From: Tetracladium setigerum
Taxonomy: Eukaryota > Ascomycota > Leotiomycetes > Helotiales
NCBI GenBank assembly: GCA_031472005.1
Contig: PZJY01000009.1
Location: 1,674,001 to 1,738,000, forward strand
Direction of reading: 5' to 3'
Length of the DNA: 64,000 nt
The notes beneath the pieces are model-generated. The model was not told the DNA's origin, did not search any database, and saw only the letters and a list, made by a program, of their open reading frames with translations. Shown one piece after another: positions 46,097-57,054 of this stretch. Both the position numbers and the translations under genes were made by a program. How positions within the stretch are numbered: position 1 is the first letter of the stretch; each line of letters opens with the position of its first letter.

Positions 46097-47055
46097 GGTT
46101 GGGCGATTGGTTATGGGAGCGTAGGTGGAGGAACAGAATACATTTGGAGTTTTGCTTTTGTTGAGAGGTCTGCATCTGATTCTGGGATTGGGTATGATTC
46201 GAGTTTGTTTGGCTGATTTTGCCGGGAGATATGCATGAAAACTTGAATGGGAGTTCGTTTCGCTTCTGGGCGCTCTCTGTGTATTCCTCGCATTGGTTTG
46301 GCGGACGAGACAGTTAGTAGTATCCTTCCTTCAGTTGATGGGATTCGCAGCTTACCTGAAAAAAAGTGTTGAAGCGCCGTCCTCTTCAGAGTAATCGGAA
46401 TCGAATTGTACACATCTGCCAGCCACAAGTGACCAACAGAATAGCACGCTGCGTATTGCACTTAAGTGTCATGCCTTAGCACACACAATCTTCGCAACGG
46501 CTCTCCCATAGGAAACAAATACATCTCCGCTCTGCTAGCCCACAAGGAGTTAACATGGCTTCGAGACCTGCCCCTGCTTTTCTGATGCCAATTGCAGACG
46601 TGAGATCACGCCGAACCCTCGCGGGCAGACCTATCCAGCGCCCGGGGGAGAAGGAGGAAGGTAGTCTGAAGAGTACTCCGAATTTCTCATATGCATTGAA
46701 TGATCCGAGGATCGATTATCTGCCATGCATATGCAATGAAGCAATGCATGGGATATCTGTTTGTGGCATAGAAACGCAGCGTTGAAGAGGACGACGCTTA
46801 GGGGAGAAAAGAAGAAGAAGAACGTTGAGTCAAAAATTCGAGAAGATTTTGGTGGGGTACTGGAGCTTGGGCCACATGGACACTAGCGCGAGTACCCACT
46901 ACACGTGACAACGATTTTTGAATTGGCGATTCGGCGCAGACCTCTTGATGACGCGCCAGTCCGACTTCTTAAATCCAATCTCGCCTTCATCTTTTTCAAT
47001 CAACCCACGACTACAGCACCAGAGAAATAACCAACCAAGACTTTAAATCTTCAAA
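46097..47055. other. Intergenic region
   Basis: Contains the 3' end of the 295-residue gene and the promoter of the zinc-ribbon gene. A 76-codon plus-strand frame (46555-46785, MASRPAPAFLMPIADVRSRR) follows a leader-like stretch but has no family match and is not called. Confidence 0.45.
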
Positions 47056-47528
47056 ATGTGCTTCATATTCACTTGTGGTGAACATGGTAGGCTTTTCCGG
47101 GTTCGTCTGCTTGCCGGCGCAGTCGCTAACAGCTCCGCATGTAGAGTTCTCGAAACAGTTGAAAGGATTTGAGGGTGTTATGTGCCAATGCCACAACTGC
47201 GTGAGTCAAAGTATCTTGTTCTTCAAAAGTAAGAAACTGACGGATTATCCAGGGAAACTTCCAAGCCCGGGTTATCAAACGCAATCCCTGGTTTACATTT
47301 TGCTTCATCCCGGTTGTTCCTCTCAGCATGAAGGGATATGAGGATATCGTATGCCCTGTTTGCAACTTCGCCCAACCTCTCGCAAATCGACAGGATGTAC
47401 AAGGTCAGATAAACGGAGGCGGCGGAGGGGGAGGCATGCCGTTACAACATCAGCAACAACATCATGGGCCGAATCAAGGCTGGGGCCAGGGGCCTCCGCC
47501 ACAGCAAGGAAATATGCAGTACAAATGA
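47056..47528 (+). CDS. Zinc-ribbon protein (zinc_ribbon_15 type)
   Basis: A 120-residue protein with two CXXC knuckles, of unknown function; the family is a short eukaryotic zinc ribbon. Exons 47056-47086, 47145-47200 and 47253-47528 (introns 58 and 52 nt) join in phase. The start MCFIFTCGEH is the family's characteristic opening. CQCHNC and later CPVCN supply four cysteines for zinc. Between them, WFTFCFIPVVPLS is the conserved hydrophobic core (family WFT.FFIP..P.S). The C-terminal tail is Gly-, Gln- and Pro-rich (GGGGGGMPLQHQQQHH), typical of fungal members and probably disordered. The start is fixed by the conserved MCF motif only ten codons before the first intron. Confidence 0.88.
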
Positions 47529-48436
47529 TGAAAATGGATGATATATTGGTGTATGGGGCATGAGGATGGAAATATTAAAATATTTGTAATTATGGGTTTG
47601 GGTAGTGCGATGGATGGTTTGCGGAGGTAGTTTTTTTCAACTGCTGCCAGTGGAGTTCCTCGAGAATTTGTGAGAAATGCTCTGCCATGGAGTTTTTCAT
47701 TGGGATGGATGAGATACCAAATGCTATGCCTTTACATTGATAGAATTCCTGATCATGGCTGAAGCTGTTATTTTGGCTATTTTGGTCTGATATGATACAC
47801 TCAGAGGACCAAGCCGGAAGAGAAGCCGTGGGCTATTTCTCTACGAATCGCCTTGCTCAAAACACGAGGGGACGTTTTCCTCATCATATCTCGGAACCTT
47901 TCAAAAGGACACATCAAACAAACAGCTATACTTCCCAATCACACCGCAGTTGAATTATGTGTTCCTGTTCATATGTCAGCATACGTGATGAGCAGTGGAA
48001 CTGTGGTCTACCAACATATGAAGTAGATGTTTGAGTTCTGGAGTATACCAATCGCCCTTGGTCTTACAAACAAATCTATATTCCTGTTCATGACTCAATG
48101 AGTTCAAGGAAACCGTGGTTTACAACGTGTTCATGATTAAGATTTTTCACCGGCCCTGGATAAAGGCACAAGACTTCTAATATTGCGTTGAAACAGTGTA
48201 CAGTAGATGAAGTTAACGAGAATCAGGTGACACTGATTGAATAACCGGTCACGTGTTTAATTACAAGCTTGGCAGAATTACATAAGGCTACATGCAGCCT
48301 TGCGAGGACCTCCACAACCTGGACAAGAGCCACAGATTCAACAGCTCAAACTTCTAGTAGCATTGATACTATACCCTTTAACAATTGTTGGAATGGGTGA
48401 TCATTTTCTTTGCCCAATCTATCACCAAAACTCAGT
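47529..48436. other. Intergenic region
   Basis: Between the zinc-ribbon gene and COG6, both plus strand. AT-rich. A TAACATTGATAG-like stretch near the COG6 start suggests a promoter. No coding region is supported. Confidence 0.5.
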
Positions 48437-51111
48437 ATGAACGGCGCGTCTACAGCTCCATCTACACTAGATGCCGGTGAGCGCAAACTGTCCCTCCTGT
48501 TTCCAACTGTATACTAATATAGCTTCCACATAGTCGATTATGACCCTATCGAGCATCTCAATACAATATTTTCGCATCCCTCCACTCTTACCTCCATAAA
48601 TGAAACTGCAATTGCTCTCCAAACCCATCAAAATGAACTCTCGAACTCTATATCCACGCTGGTGGCCGCCCAAGCATACAGCGACGATTCTAGCCTCCAG
48701 CGCATGGAATCTGCCAAAGACGAGCTGGCACAGTTGTTCCGCAAGATTGAATCAGTCAGGACTCGCGCGATTGAGACTGAGCAGACCATAACCTCGATGA
48801 CGGCGGATATTAAACGACTGGATGGTACAAAGAGGAACTTGACGCTTTCCATGACGGCCCTCAAACGACTTCAGATGCTCACAACGGCGTACGAACAATT
48901 GAGAGGATTGGCAAAGTCAAGGCAATATAGAGACTGTGCGAGCTTGCTCCAAGCTGTTTTGCAGCTCATGCGCCACTTCAACAGTTATAGGAGTATAGAT
49001 CAGATCGCAACACTTAGTCGGAACGTATCTGAGCTACAGCGGGAGCTCCTGGAGCAAGTCTGTCAAGATTTTGAAGATGCGTTCACAGCTGGAAAAGTTG
49101 GAGCTCAAAAGGGAATGCTGTCAGAAGCTTGCTTGGTCGCGGAGGCCCTGGGTGACATTGCCAGATCTCGATTGGTGACCTGGTACGTTAATACTCAACT
49201 CCGAGAGTATCGACAAGTTTTCAGAGGGAATGATGAGGCCGGAAGTCTGGACAATATTGGGAGGCGATACAGCTGGTTCCGGAGGATGCTCAAGACGTAT
49301 GAAGATGAGCATGCGACAATATTTCCAGGGTACTGGAGGGTCAACGAGGTGCTTGCGAATTCATTTTGCGAAGGGACCAGGGACGACTTCAAGGGAATAC
49401 TGGAGAGAAGTATGAGAAGAGCAGATGGTGCCAAGATTGATGTCAATTTGCTACTGAGCTGCCTCCAAGAAACAATGGATTTCGAACAAAATCTCGAAAA
49501 GAGATTTGCTAGCGAGCCTAGAGCGAGCATGGACACTCTCAGTTCTTTAGAAGATAAACCTCACACCTTCGATCGTTCCATATCCGAGGCTTTCGAGCCA
49601 TATCTCAGCCTGTGGGTAGATTCTCAGGACCGACAACTCGCAACCCTCATTCCCAAATACCGATCCCAACCACTTCTTCCCCCAGACGAAGAGTTCACAC
49701 CACAAGCCGTGATACCCTCCTCAATCGAACTCTTCCACTTTTACAAACTTACACTCTCCCAATGCGCAAAACTCTCTACCGGTGAACGGCTCCTCGACCT
49801 CTCCAGAACTCTCGCTAAATACCTCGACCAATATGCTCAACAAGTTCTCCTCCACTTCCTCCAAAACCCTGGTGGACCAACCCTCCAAGACACTGTCCTT
49901 GTTCTCAACACAGCTGATTACTGGCATACGTCCACCCAGCAATTAGAAGACAACATTAAGAAACGCATCGATCAAGAACTCTCCCCTAAAGTAGATTTCT
50001 CCTCTCAATCCGATGCCTTCATGGGCGTCGCCAGTGCTGCGGTCCTCGCTCTCGTCCGCCGCATCGAAATAGCCTGCGAGGCCCCATGGCGTGAAATGCG
50101 CAACACGAACTGGAGTAAAATGGAGTCCGTAGGCGACCAGTCCTCTTACGTCGCGGAACTGCTTAGGCACATCAATGCCCAAGCAGCCGAAATCCTTCCC
50201 TTAGTCGGTAAACCGCAATATGCGCGGGCATTCTGTGATAAAATTGTTGAGCAGTTGGCGAATAGCTATATTGCGAATATAGTACAGTGTCGACCGGTCT
50301 CAGAGGTTGGTGCTGAACAGGTATGTAGACGCATCTGAGTTTTCTCATCTTATTTTCTTCTCCATTTCATGCATTTCATGCTACGCAATCGTTTTGCTAA
50401 TCGAGGACACAGATGCTGCTAGATAAATACACCTTAACCAAATCTCTTACCACCCTCCTTTCCCTCTCGCCTACCCTCCCCGCTACCTCACCTGCCCACG
50501 CCACCTTCTCCAAACGCGTGACAACCACCCTCTCACGTCTCGACCCCCTTCTCAAAACCCTCCAAGTGCGAGTTTCCCCTCCAGAAGGCCTCGTCCAAGC
50601 GTACCTCATCCACATTGGCGACCGCAGCGACACAAATTTCCGTAAGATCCTCGAGCTCAAAGGCGTGCGAAAGGCCGATCAAGCAAGTCTAGTGGAGCTA
50701 TTCGGTGTGCATAGAGATGGTAGGAGTAATGAGCAGTTGGTGCCTATGAGCCCGCTGTTATCTCCGTTGATGAATGCTGGTGGGATGGGAAGTACAGGAT
50801 TAGGAATTAGTACTGTTACTGGAAGTGGGGCCGGAGCAGGGCTGCCTGGGATGGGAATAGGGATGCAGACGAGATTCGATCCGACTGGATTTGGGGAGAA
50901 ACTTTTTAGTGCCGCGAGGGATGGGGTGACGAGTATTGGAGGTGGTGTGGGGGAGAGGGTAGGCAGTCCGATGAGTGAAGATGCGAAGACGCTGGAGGGG
51001 AATTTGAAGAGTATTGGAAAGTTCTTTAGAAGGGATATGAGTGGGTTTGGGGTAGGTAGGTTTGGAGGGAAGCGAGATGGGAGTGTGGATGATAGTACGC
51101 GAGATAGATGA
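48437..51111 (+). CDS. COG6: Cog6, conserved oligomeric Golgi complex subunit 6
   Basis: Cog6 belongs to lobe B of the COG tethering complex, which captures vesicles recycling Golgi enzymes and so maintains glycosylation. Exons 48437-48476, 48534-50320 and 50413-51111 (introns 57 and 92 nt) give 841 residues, in the family range. The N-terminal helical region is VDYDPIEHLNTIFSHPSTLT then MESAKDELAQLFRKIESVRT, a coiled coil typical of COG subunits. The core includes YEQLRGLAKSRQYRDCASLL and RRYSWFRRMLKTYEDEHATI and is continuous in one frame. Exon 3 opens MLLDKYTLTKSLTTLLSLSP and ends with a Gly/Met-rich tail (GMGSTGLGISTVTGSGAGAG). The tiny first exon (MNGASTAPSTLDA) is supported by phase and the family start. 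Confidence 0.93.
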
Positions 51112-51207
51112 GAACTGAAATGAAGTTATTTTCGGCGTCCAATAACATCTTTTCTTTTATCTGTAATTCGATAGAAAGGAAGTTTGGTGAACATGTAACA
51201 GTCTGAT

Positions 51208-51701
51208 TTACATCACTGGGTCCAAATATATGTACGTGTTATTATTGCGGCTTTCGCCAGTGCCGTCAGTCTGACCTTGGGTGGGTGGGGGTTGATATTT
51301 GTCCATAGGACATGACACACCTAACTCAAGACGAAATGGAGTGGCAGTGGCACTATGCTCTTGATCGTAGATACGGAGCCTAGTAAACAAGTCTCGCAGC
51401 TCTTGAGTGAAGAAGATATTGGTTTTAAGGCATTCTTGACGGCTGGGTAGCTTGCTCCATCGCAATGGGTTATACGATGGTAGAATAATCTCGCAGTACA
51501 AGGTCTTTAGTAGGCTCGACGACGGGAATCCCGGAAGGTTGAATCGAGCCGGCTAGCATTATCACATCGCACTTGGATCTCTGCCATAGTTCGAGCCTCG
51601 ATGTAACATTGCCAGTCGCGTGAGATAGTCGAATAGGGTGCAAGTGGCTCGTCGAGGTACTCGATGATCTTAATAAAGATCTCGGGCGGAGTTCTCTCCA
51701 T
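51208..51701 (-). pseudogene. F-box protein fragment with a frameshift
   Basis: The N-terminus (MERTPPEIFIKIIEYLDEPL then APYSTISRDWQCYIEARTMA) is an F-box-like domain of the kind expanded in Leotiomycetes. The frame ends early after RDSRRRAY at 51507. The following LKTLYCEIILPSYNPLRWSK lies in another frame, open to 51208. One extra base next to G51510 (a CC instead of C on the coding strand) would join RRRAY to LKTLYCEI, which resembles family members. Even then the product is only about 160 residues, ending SRNNNTYIYLDPVM, against several hundred for relatives. It looks like a truncated remnant; a missing base in the assembly could account for the frameshift but not for the short C-terminus. 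Convergent with COG6. Confidence 0.6.
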
Positions 51702-51922
51702 TTAGTGTATCACAGTCTCTGAGAGGCATGAGGAACAAATGAGAAGGAATTCAAGTGAAGAGATAGAAGCAGTTTGAAGGATAGGAGCAAAGTTTCCGAG
51801 GTCTTCATCTGAAGTCTAAGATTGGTATATTGTTACAGCTTGAAGGAGCTCGGAACATAAAACGCATGACCAAGTAAGGTAGGGTGGAGAGAGAGGGAGA
51901 GAGAGGGAGAGAGGGGGAGAGA

Positions 51923-51964
<42 letters not shown>

Positions 51965-52835
51965 AAAGGCAACAACTTCCAGAAGTACTGTACTGTATGT
52001 AGAAGAATCGATGAAGCAAACCGACACTTGGCTTGCAACGGAAGGAATGATGAACGCGGATATTGCGGGCAAACGCTTCAACCAAGGATCTCCATACGGT
52101 AGGTACAAGTTATCAGGTAGAACGAATTCCGATCTGTAATGACTTTCTGCCAACTCTGGCATCGAGATCAATATTAGTATTATGGACTGTAGAAAGAAAT
52201 GATTTATATGATGGCCAGAACGCGAGAAGAAGATAAGCAACGCAGGAAGACAAAAAGCTTGTGATGATTCCATCCCCCCTTGTTGCCGATTAGTCAAATG
52301 GCCAGATGGACACAATCCCCAATCCATAATCTCCAATCTCAAATTGCTGATCTCTCATCGTTATCGCTGGTTCGATGTTGTGTTTTGGTTTTTTGCCTCG
52401 GTCACTTTCCAGCGGTCTTGGGTCCAGACCTGAAAGGCTGACACATCTGTCCCTCCCTGAGATTTGGCGGGGCGCAAAGCAGGACCTACTCCATCGAGAA
52501 CGTTAGAAATCAGCACCCAGAACCTTCCGAACCCAATCCGCCGGCCACAATCCCCTCTACTACTCGAGTCGTATCCTGTGTAATCTACTCCGCCAGACTA
52601 CAAATACACTAACTGCCCACTCTCGCCCTCCCCAATCTCGATATTGACAACGCAAAACACACAAAAACACAACACCCGCACAACAGTCAAACTGTTTTCC
52701 TCGGCCTTCAGAAGAACTTTGCGATCAGGAACATCCGGATTCTCACTCACTGCTGCAGCGGCTTCGGGTTTTCAGCAGAAGTCGGCGAATCAGAATAAGA
52801 GTGCCAGTTTGTTGGTGAAGAGCGCGGAGAGAAAA
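51702..52835. other. Intergenic: GA microsatellite and thioredoxin reductase leader
   Basis: A long purine repeat (listed separately) is followed by the thioredoxin reductase promoter. From 52644 to 52835 the frame that continues into the reductase stays open without an ATG; it is discussed as a finding. Confidence 0.5.
51884..51958. repeat. GAGAGAGG / GA microsatellite
   Basis: Purine tract of GAGAGAGG-type units grading into pure GA dinucleotides, about 75 bases on the plus strand. Confidence 0.9.
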
Positions 52836-54203
52836 ATGCATAGCAAAGTTGTTAGTGAGTCTGCCCCTCTCCCCTCCAGTCTCCTACACCACCATAAGAA
52901 ACAGGGAGGATCGAAGACTTTGTTTCAAAAGGAAAAGGAAAAGAAAGTATCAATACTAACAACATCAAGTCATTGGCTCCGGCCCTGCTGCCCACACAGC
53001 GGCAGTTTACCTCTCTCGAGCAGAGTTGAAGCGTATGTTGTCCATTTTTAAAAAACCCCCACCTCCCTGTCCCCAACAGAGATACTAACGTTTTCTTTCA
53101 GCCGTCCTTTACGAAGGCTTCCTTGCCAACGGAATCGCAGCAGGTGGTCAACTCACCACGACTACAGATGTAGAGAACTACCCCGGTTTCCCCAATGGCA
53201 TTGGCGGCGCAGAACTTATGGTATGCATTCCCCGCGCCCCTCCTTCCGCATAGGTATATATCACATATCTAACAAATTCCCCCAGGACGCAATGCGCGCT
53301 CAATCCGTCAAATTCGGCACCGAAATCATCACCGAAACGATCGCCAAAGTCGACCTCACCTCGCGCCCCTTCAAATACTGGGCCGAATACGAAGAAGACA
53401 ACCCACCGCAAACCGCCGACGCCATCATCATCGCCACAGGCGCCTCAGCGCGTCGTCTCAATCTTCCCGGCGAGGATAAGTACTGGCAAAATGGTATCTC
53501 AGCCTGCGCAGTCTGCGACGGCGCCGTGCCCATCTTCCGCAACAAACCACTGGTCGTGATCGGTGGCGGCGATTCAGCCGCCGAGGAAGCCATGTTCCTG
53601 ACGAAATACGGCTCGCATGTTACGGTGTTGGTCCGAAAGGGCGAGTTAAGAGCAAGTAAGACGATGGCGAAGAGGCTGTTGGCGAATCCGAAGGTGACAG
53701 TCAAATTCCACACTGTAGGAGGGGAGGTTTTGGGAGATGATAAGGGATTGATGAGCCATATGATGGTGAAGAATGTGAACACCGGTGTGGAGGAGAAATT
53801 GGAGGCCAATGGACTTTTCTACGCTGTTGGTCACGATCCAGCTACGGCCCTGTTCAAGGGCGTGGTTGATACGGATGACGAGGGATACATCATCACCAAG
53901 CCCGGAACAAGTTATACCAACATCGAGGGTGTGTTTGCTGCTGGTGATGTGCAGGACAAGAGATACAGACAGGCGATCACTAGCGCTGGTAAGTTTTTCT
54001 CATCCATTGGCCCCCCCTCACAACCTGGTGTATACTAACAAGACCCCCTCTTCATAGGATCTGGATGCATAGCCGCTCTCGAAGCCGAAAAATACCTTGC
54101 CGAGAAGGAATCCGAGGAACTCGATCTGGAAAAGGAGAAGCAAGCCGAGAAGGGAAATGACAATGTCGTTGTTCCCGAATATAAATCAAACCCTCTTTTA
54201 TAG
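52836..54203 (+). CDS. TRR1: Thioredoxin reductase (NADPH)
   Basis: Reduces thioredoxin with NADPH through FAD and a redox-active disulfide; central to peroxide defence and ribonucleotide reduction. Exons 52836-52854, 52970-53032, 53102-53220, 53286-53988 and 54058-54203 give 349 residues. The start MHSKVVIIGSGPAAHTAAVY is the fungal consensus, with the FAD-binding GSGPAA. Then come GGQLTTTTDVENYPGFP, the active site CAVCDG (Cys141 and Cys144), the NADPH motif GGGDSAAEEA, and the GVFAAGDVQDKRYRQAITSA flavin contact. This is the low-molecular-weight type used by fungi and bacteria. The reading frame stays open for 64 codons upstream of the ATG, and that stretch resembles a mitochondrial presequence but has no ATG. 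The gene is intact. Confidence 0.95.
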
Positions 54204-55293
54204 ATCAGTCAGTATAGAGCTGGAAAAGAACCCAGAATCTAGACGCCATAGTTTCGATTGCGAATGGATGAAGGGTTGGAGCGAGGAAGGAAGGAAGGGA
54301 ACTTTGACTTTATTCTTGCATTTGTGTTAAAAGGAAAAACCCTGTTTTCTTTTCTCAACTGCATGGCGTGGGTGTATATAGACGAAGAGGGAGGAAGCGA
54401 AGAGTAGAGATGAAACACAAAAGTGAAAGAAGGCGCGAGAGAAAAGAAGGAAAGAAGGAAAGAAGGAAAGAAGGAAAGAAGGAAAGAAAACTGGAATATA
54501 CCATATATAGAAAAAAAATTACATTTTTACCCCCCATGAAAGAAAGATTTTAAAGCGAGAAATTGCTTTGAAGTGTGTATGGTATAGTTGGCATGTATGG
54601 TTGGATGTGGGATGGATGTTTTGATATATTTTCTAACTTTACTCGCTAAGGCAGGCACTTGAAGTTTAATAATCACTACTACGTACGGGTAGGATATTTA
54701 TTTATTGTTTTGAATACTCGGGATATGAACAATTCTTATTATGATGAGAGGGATTAATTGGCAGTGAGAGGCTGGACTGGACAATGAACTACTTCAAGAT
54801 GCACAACACACATGACTTTGTGCGTTGGTCATCTGGCTAACCGGACTATGTGAAGAAGAATACGGACTACAAGGCAATCGAAAGCAGGCATGCAGAGAGC
54901 ACACAAATTGAACAAAATTGATTCACCCTTAAGTCAAACATCACATCAAGATTTTGGAAAGAAGAAGTTTTTTTTGCGCAACGCGACAAACAAGATATTT
55001 AATTAGGTATTAGTACGAGTGGTTTTTGCCCTAGTGGCAGATTGCGAAAAGACAGCCTGGGTATAGGGGTATCAAATGAGCGCGGCAGATTATGCCTCGC
55101 AACAGCAAACAAACGACGGTATTGCAAAATAAAGGAAAGACTCAAAAAGGAGAGTGGTATCAAGAATGATGAATGCAACAGATAACAATCAATCTGGGGT
55201 ATTGCAAGGAGATCCGTTTCTTTCCGACCATAATGAAATCGTACCCAAACTGGTGATGGTCAGGGTTTTTGGACTCGAGATGGTGTTTGGCGT
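54204..55293. other. Convergent intergenic region with GAAGGAAA repeat
   Basis: Between the reductase stop and the PH-domain gene stop. Contains 3' UTRs, an octamer tract (separate entry) and AT-rich sequence. No gene is supported. Confidence 0.5.
54445..54488. repeat. GAAGGAAA octamer microsatellite
   Basis: Five consecutive GAAGGAAA-type units in the reductase downstream region. Confidence 0.85.
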
Positions 55294-57054
55294 TTAAGCA
55301 GTGGCAGCAACTTGAGGAGTAGCAGTTGGGGCAACAGCTGGGGTTGGCTCGCTCTTGACGGGCTCCTCAACGGTTGGCTCCTCCTTCTTGGCCTCAACTG
55401 GCTCGGGAGTCTTCTCGGGGGTCTTCTCAGCTGGCTTCTCGGCCTTAGGAGAGGACTTGGACTTGACGGTGGCACGGAGCTTGGCGAATGGGGACAATGG
55501 CTTCTCCTTCTCAGCCTCCTCATCGCTAGCGCTAGCCTCCTTCTTCTTGCTCAACCATGGGAGGGAAGACTTGCGCTTCTCAGACTTGGCAGCAACAGCT
55601 GGGGTCTCAGTAGCCTTGGTCTCACCGTTGGTAGCAGCAGGCTCCTCAGTTGGTGCGACAACTGGCTCAGCAACAGTGGTAGAGAGAGGCTCGCTGGACT
55701 CGACAGCTGGAATGACTGGGGCAGTCTCGCTGACTGGCTCAGGCTCCTTCGCAACGACTGGCTCCTCAACCTTCTTCTCCTCTGGCTTCTTCTCCTTGTG
55801 GGTGAAGCTCTTGAATGAGTCGAAGATGGAGTTTCTCTTGGCAGGAGTTGGGCGGGCGGCCTCTGGGACGACAGCTGGCTCAACAGGAGCTGGGGAAGCC
55901 TCCTTGGCTGGGGCGGCCTCAGTTGGGGCAACAACAGGCTCAACTGGAGCAACAACTGGGGCCTCGGTGGTAGCAGCTGGAGTCTCCTCCTTGATCTCAG
56001 TCTTCTCCTCCTTCTTTCCGAAGGGGTTGCCGAAGATGGAAGTACGCTTGCGGGAGGCGGAGCGGGACTTGCGGGCAGCCTTCTCCTCCTTCTTCTCTTC
56101 CTTCTTCTCCTCCTTGGCCTCGACCTTCTCAGCCTTCTCCTCCTTTGCCTCTTCCTTGACGGCCTCGATCTTGTCCTTGACCTCAGTAGACTTCTTTGGT
56201 GCGGCAGATGGGGTGGCGGCGGCGGCTGGCTTGGTCAATGAGGCGAGGGTGGTCTTGTAAGCCTCGGTATCCTTGATGGTGGCAGAAAGAGTCTTAGCCT
56301 CCTCGCTCTTAGCCTTCAAGACGCCGACCCAGTTGTCACGCTCAGCTGGGCTGTGGGCGATGAAAGTGTGCTTGTGTCCTCCTTCTTGGAAGTGGAACTC
56401 GGTGAGGGAGTCTGGGGTGATCTCGGAGACTTCAGCCTGAAGCGTGGTATGTTAGTGGGGGAGTCAGGCTGCATGACAGAATAAGTGGAGCTTACCAAGT
56501 TGAAGATGTGGGATGGGGTAGCCTTGTCAGTAGCCTTCTTGCTGAGGAAGAGAAGACCAGCACCGGTGTGGGAAGCCCATGCTGCGTTGTGGTTGGCAGA
56601 AGCGACTTCCTCGCCACGGAGGTAGCTGCTGAGGTTCTTGCTCTCAACTGGCTCGGAGCTGAAGTAGAAGAACTTCTTTTGGGCGAAGATGCTCCTGGGA
56701 GTGGTGTTAGCTTGATTTCAATATACTGTGAAATGTTCCGGCCCGGAGATCGAGTTGGAGTGTCTTCAAGAGCACCTTGGATCGTCTTCGTAGCAGACAA
56801 CTCATCACGCAGATCGAATAATAACAGATGGGTACTTACTTGAAGAGACCTGGGCCCTTGTATCCAAGAACACCTTCCTCGACTGGCTTCACCTCCTCCT
56901 TGACTGGAGCGGCCTCCTCAACAGCAGGCTCGGGAGTCTCAACAACTGGAGCAGGAGTCTCAGTTGGCTTGCTCTCAGTGGCAGCAGTCTCGACTGGAGC
57001 CTCAGTGGTTGGGGCCACGACAGGCGTCTCGACGGGTTTGGTTGCCTCAGACAT
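55294..57054 (-). CDS. PH-domain protein of the Meu6 type
   Basis: A predicted lipid- or membrane-associated protein; the fission yeast relative Meu6 is induced in meiosis. Exons 57054-56840, 56694-56496 and 56436-55294 (introns 145 and 59 nt) encode 518 residues. A Pro/Glu/Thr-rich N-terminus (MSEATKPVETPVVAPTTEAP) leads to a PH domain around residues 57-175: GVLGYKGPGLFK, IFAQKKFFYFSSEPV, GLLFLSKKAT, FHFQEGGHKHTFIAHSPAER, WVGVLKAKSEEA, with the conserved Trp in the last helix. The C-terminal 340 residues are disordered: Lys/Glu-rich tracts, Val/Ala/Pro/Glu repeats, and three short motifs of the form SIFG/IFDSF and SSLPWLSKKKE. Codon use is strongly biased to C-ending codons, unlike most neighbours, which suggests high expression. 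Confidence 0.85.

Noticed and set aside
46555..46785. Plus-strand 76-codon frame starting MASRPAPAFLMP
   Set aside because: Short, no family match, and no splice or conservation support; recorded in the intergenic note only.
55260..56260. Long open frames antisense and out of frame to the PH-domain gene (for example 55355-56260 +)
   Set aside because: They are shadows of its biased codon use and low-complexity repeats; the translations are Leu/Ser/Gly-rich without domains.
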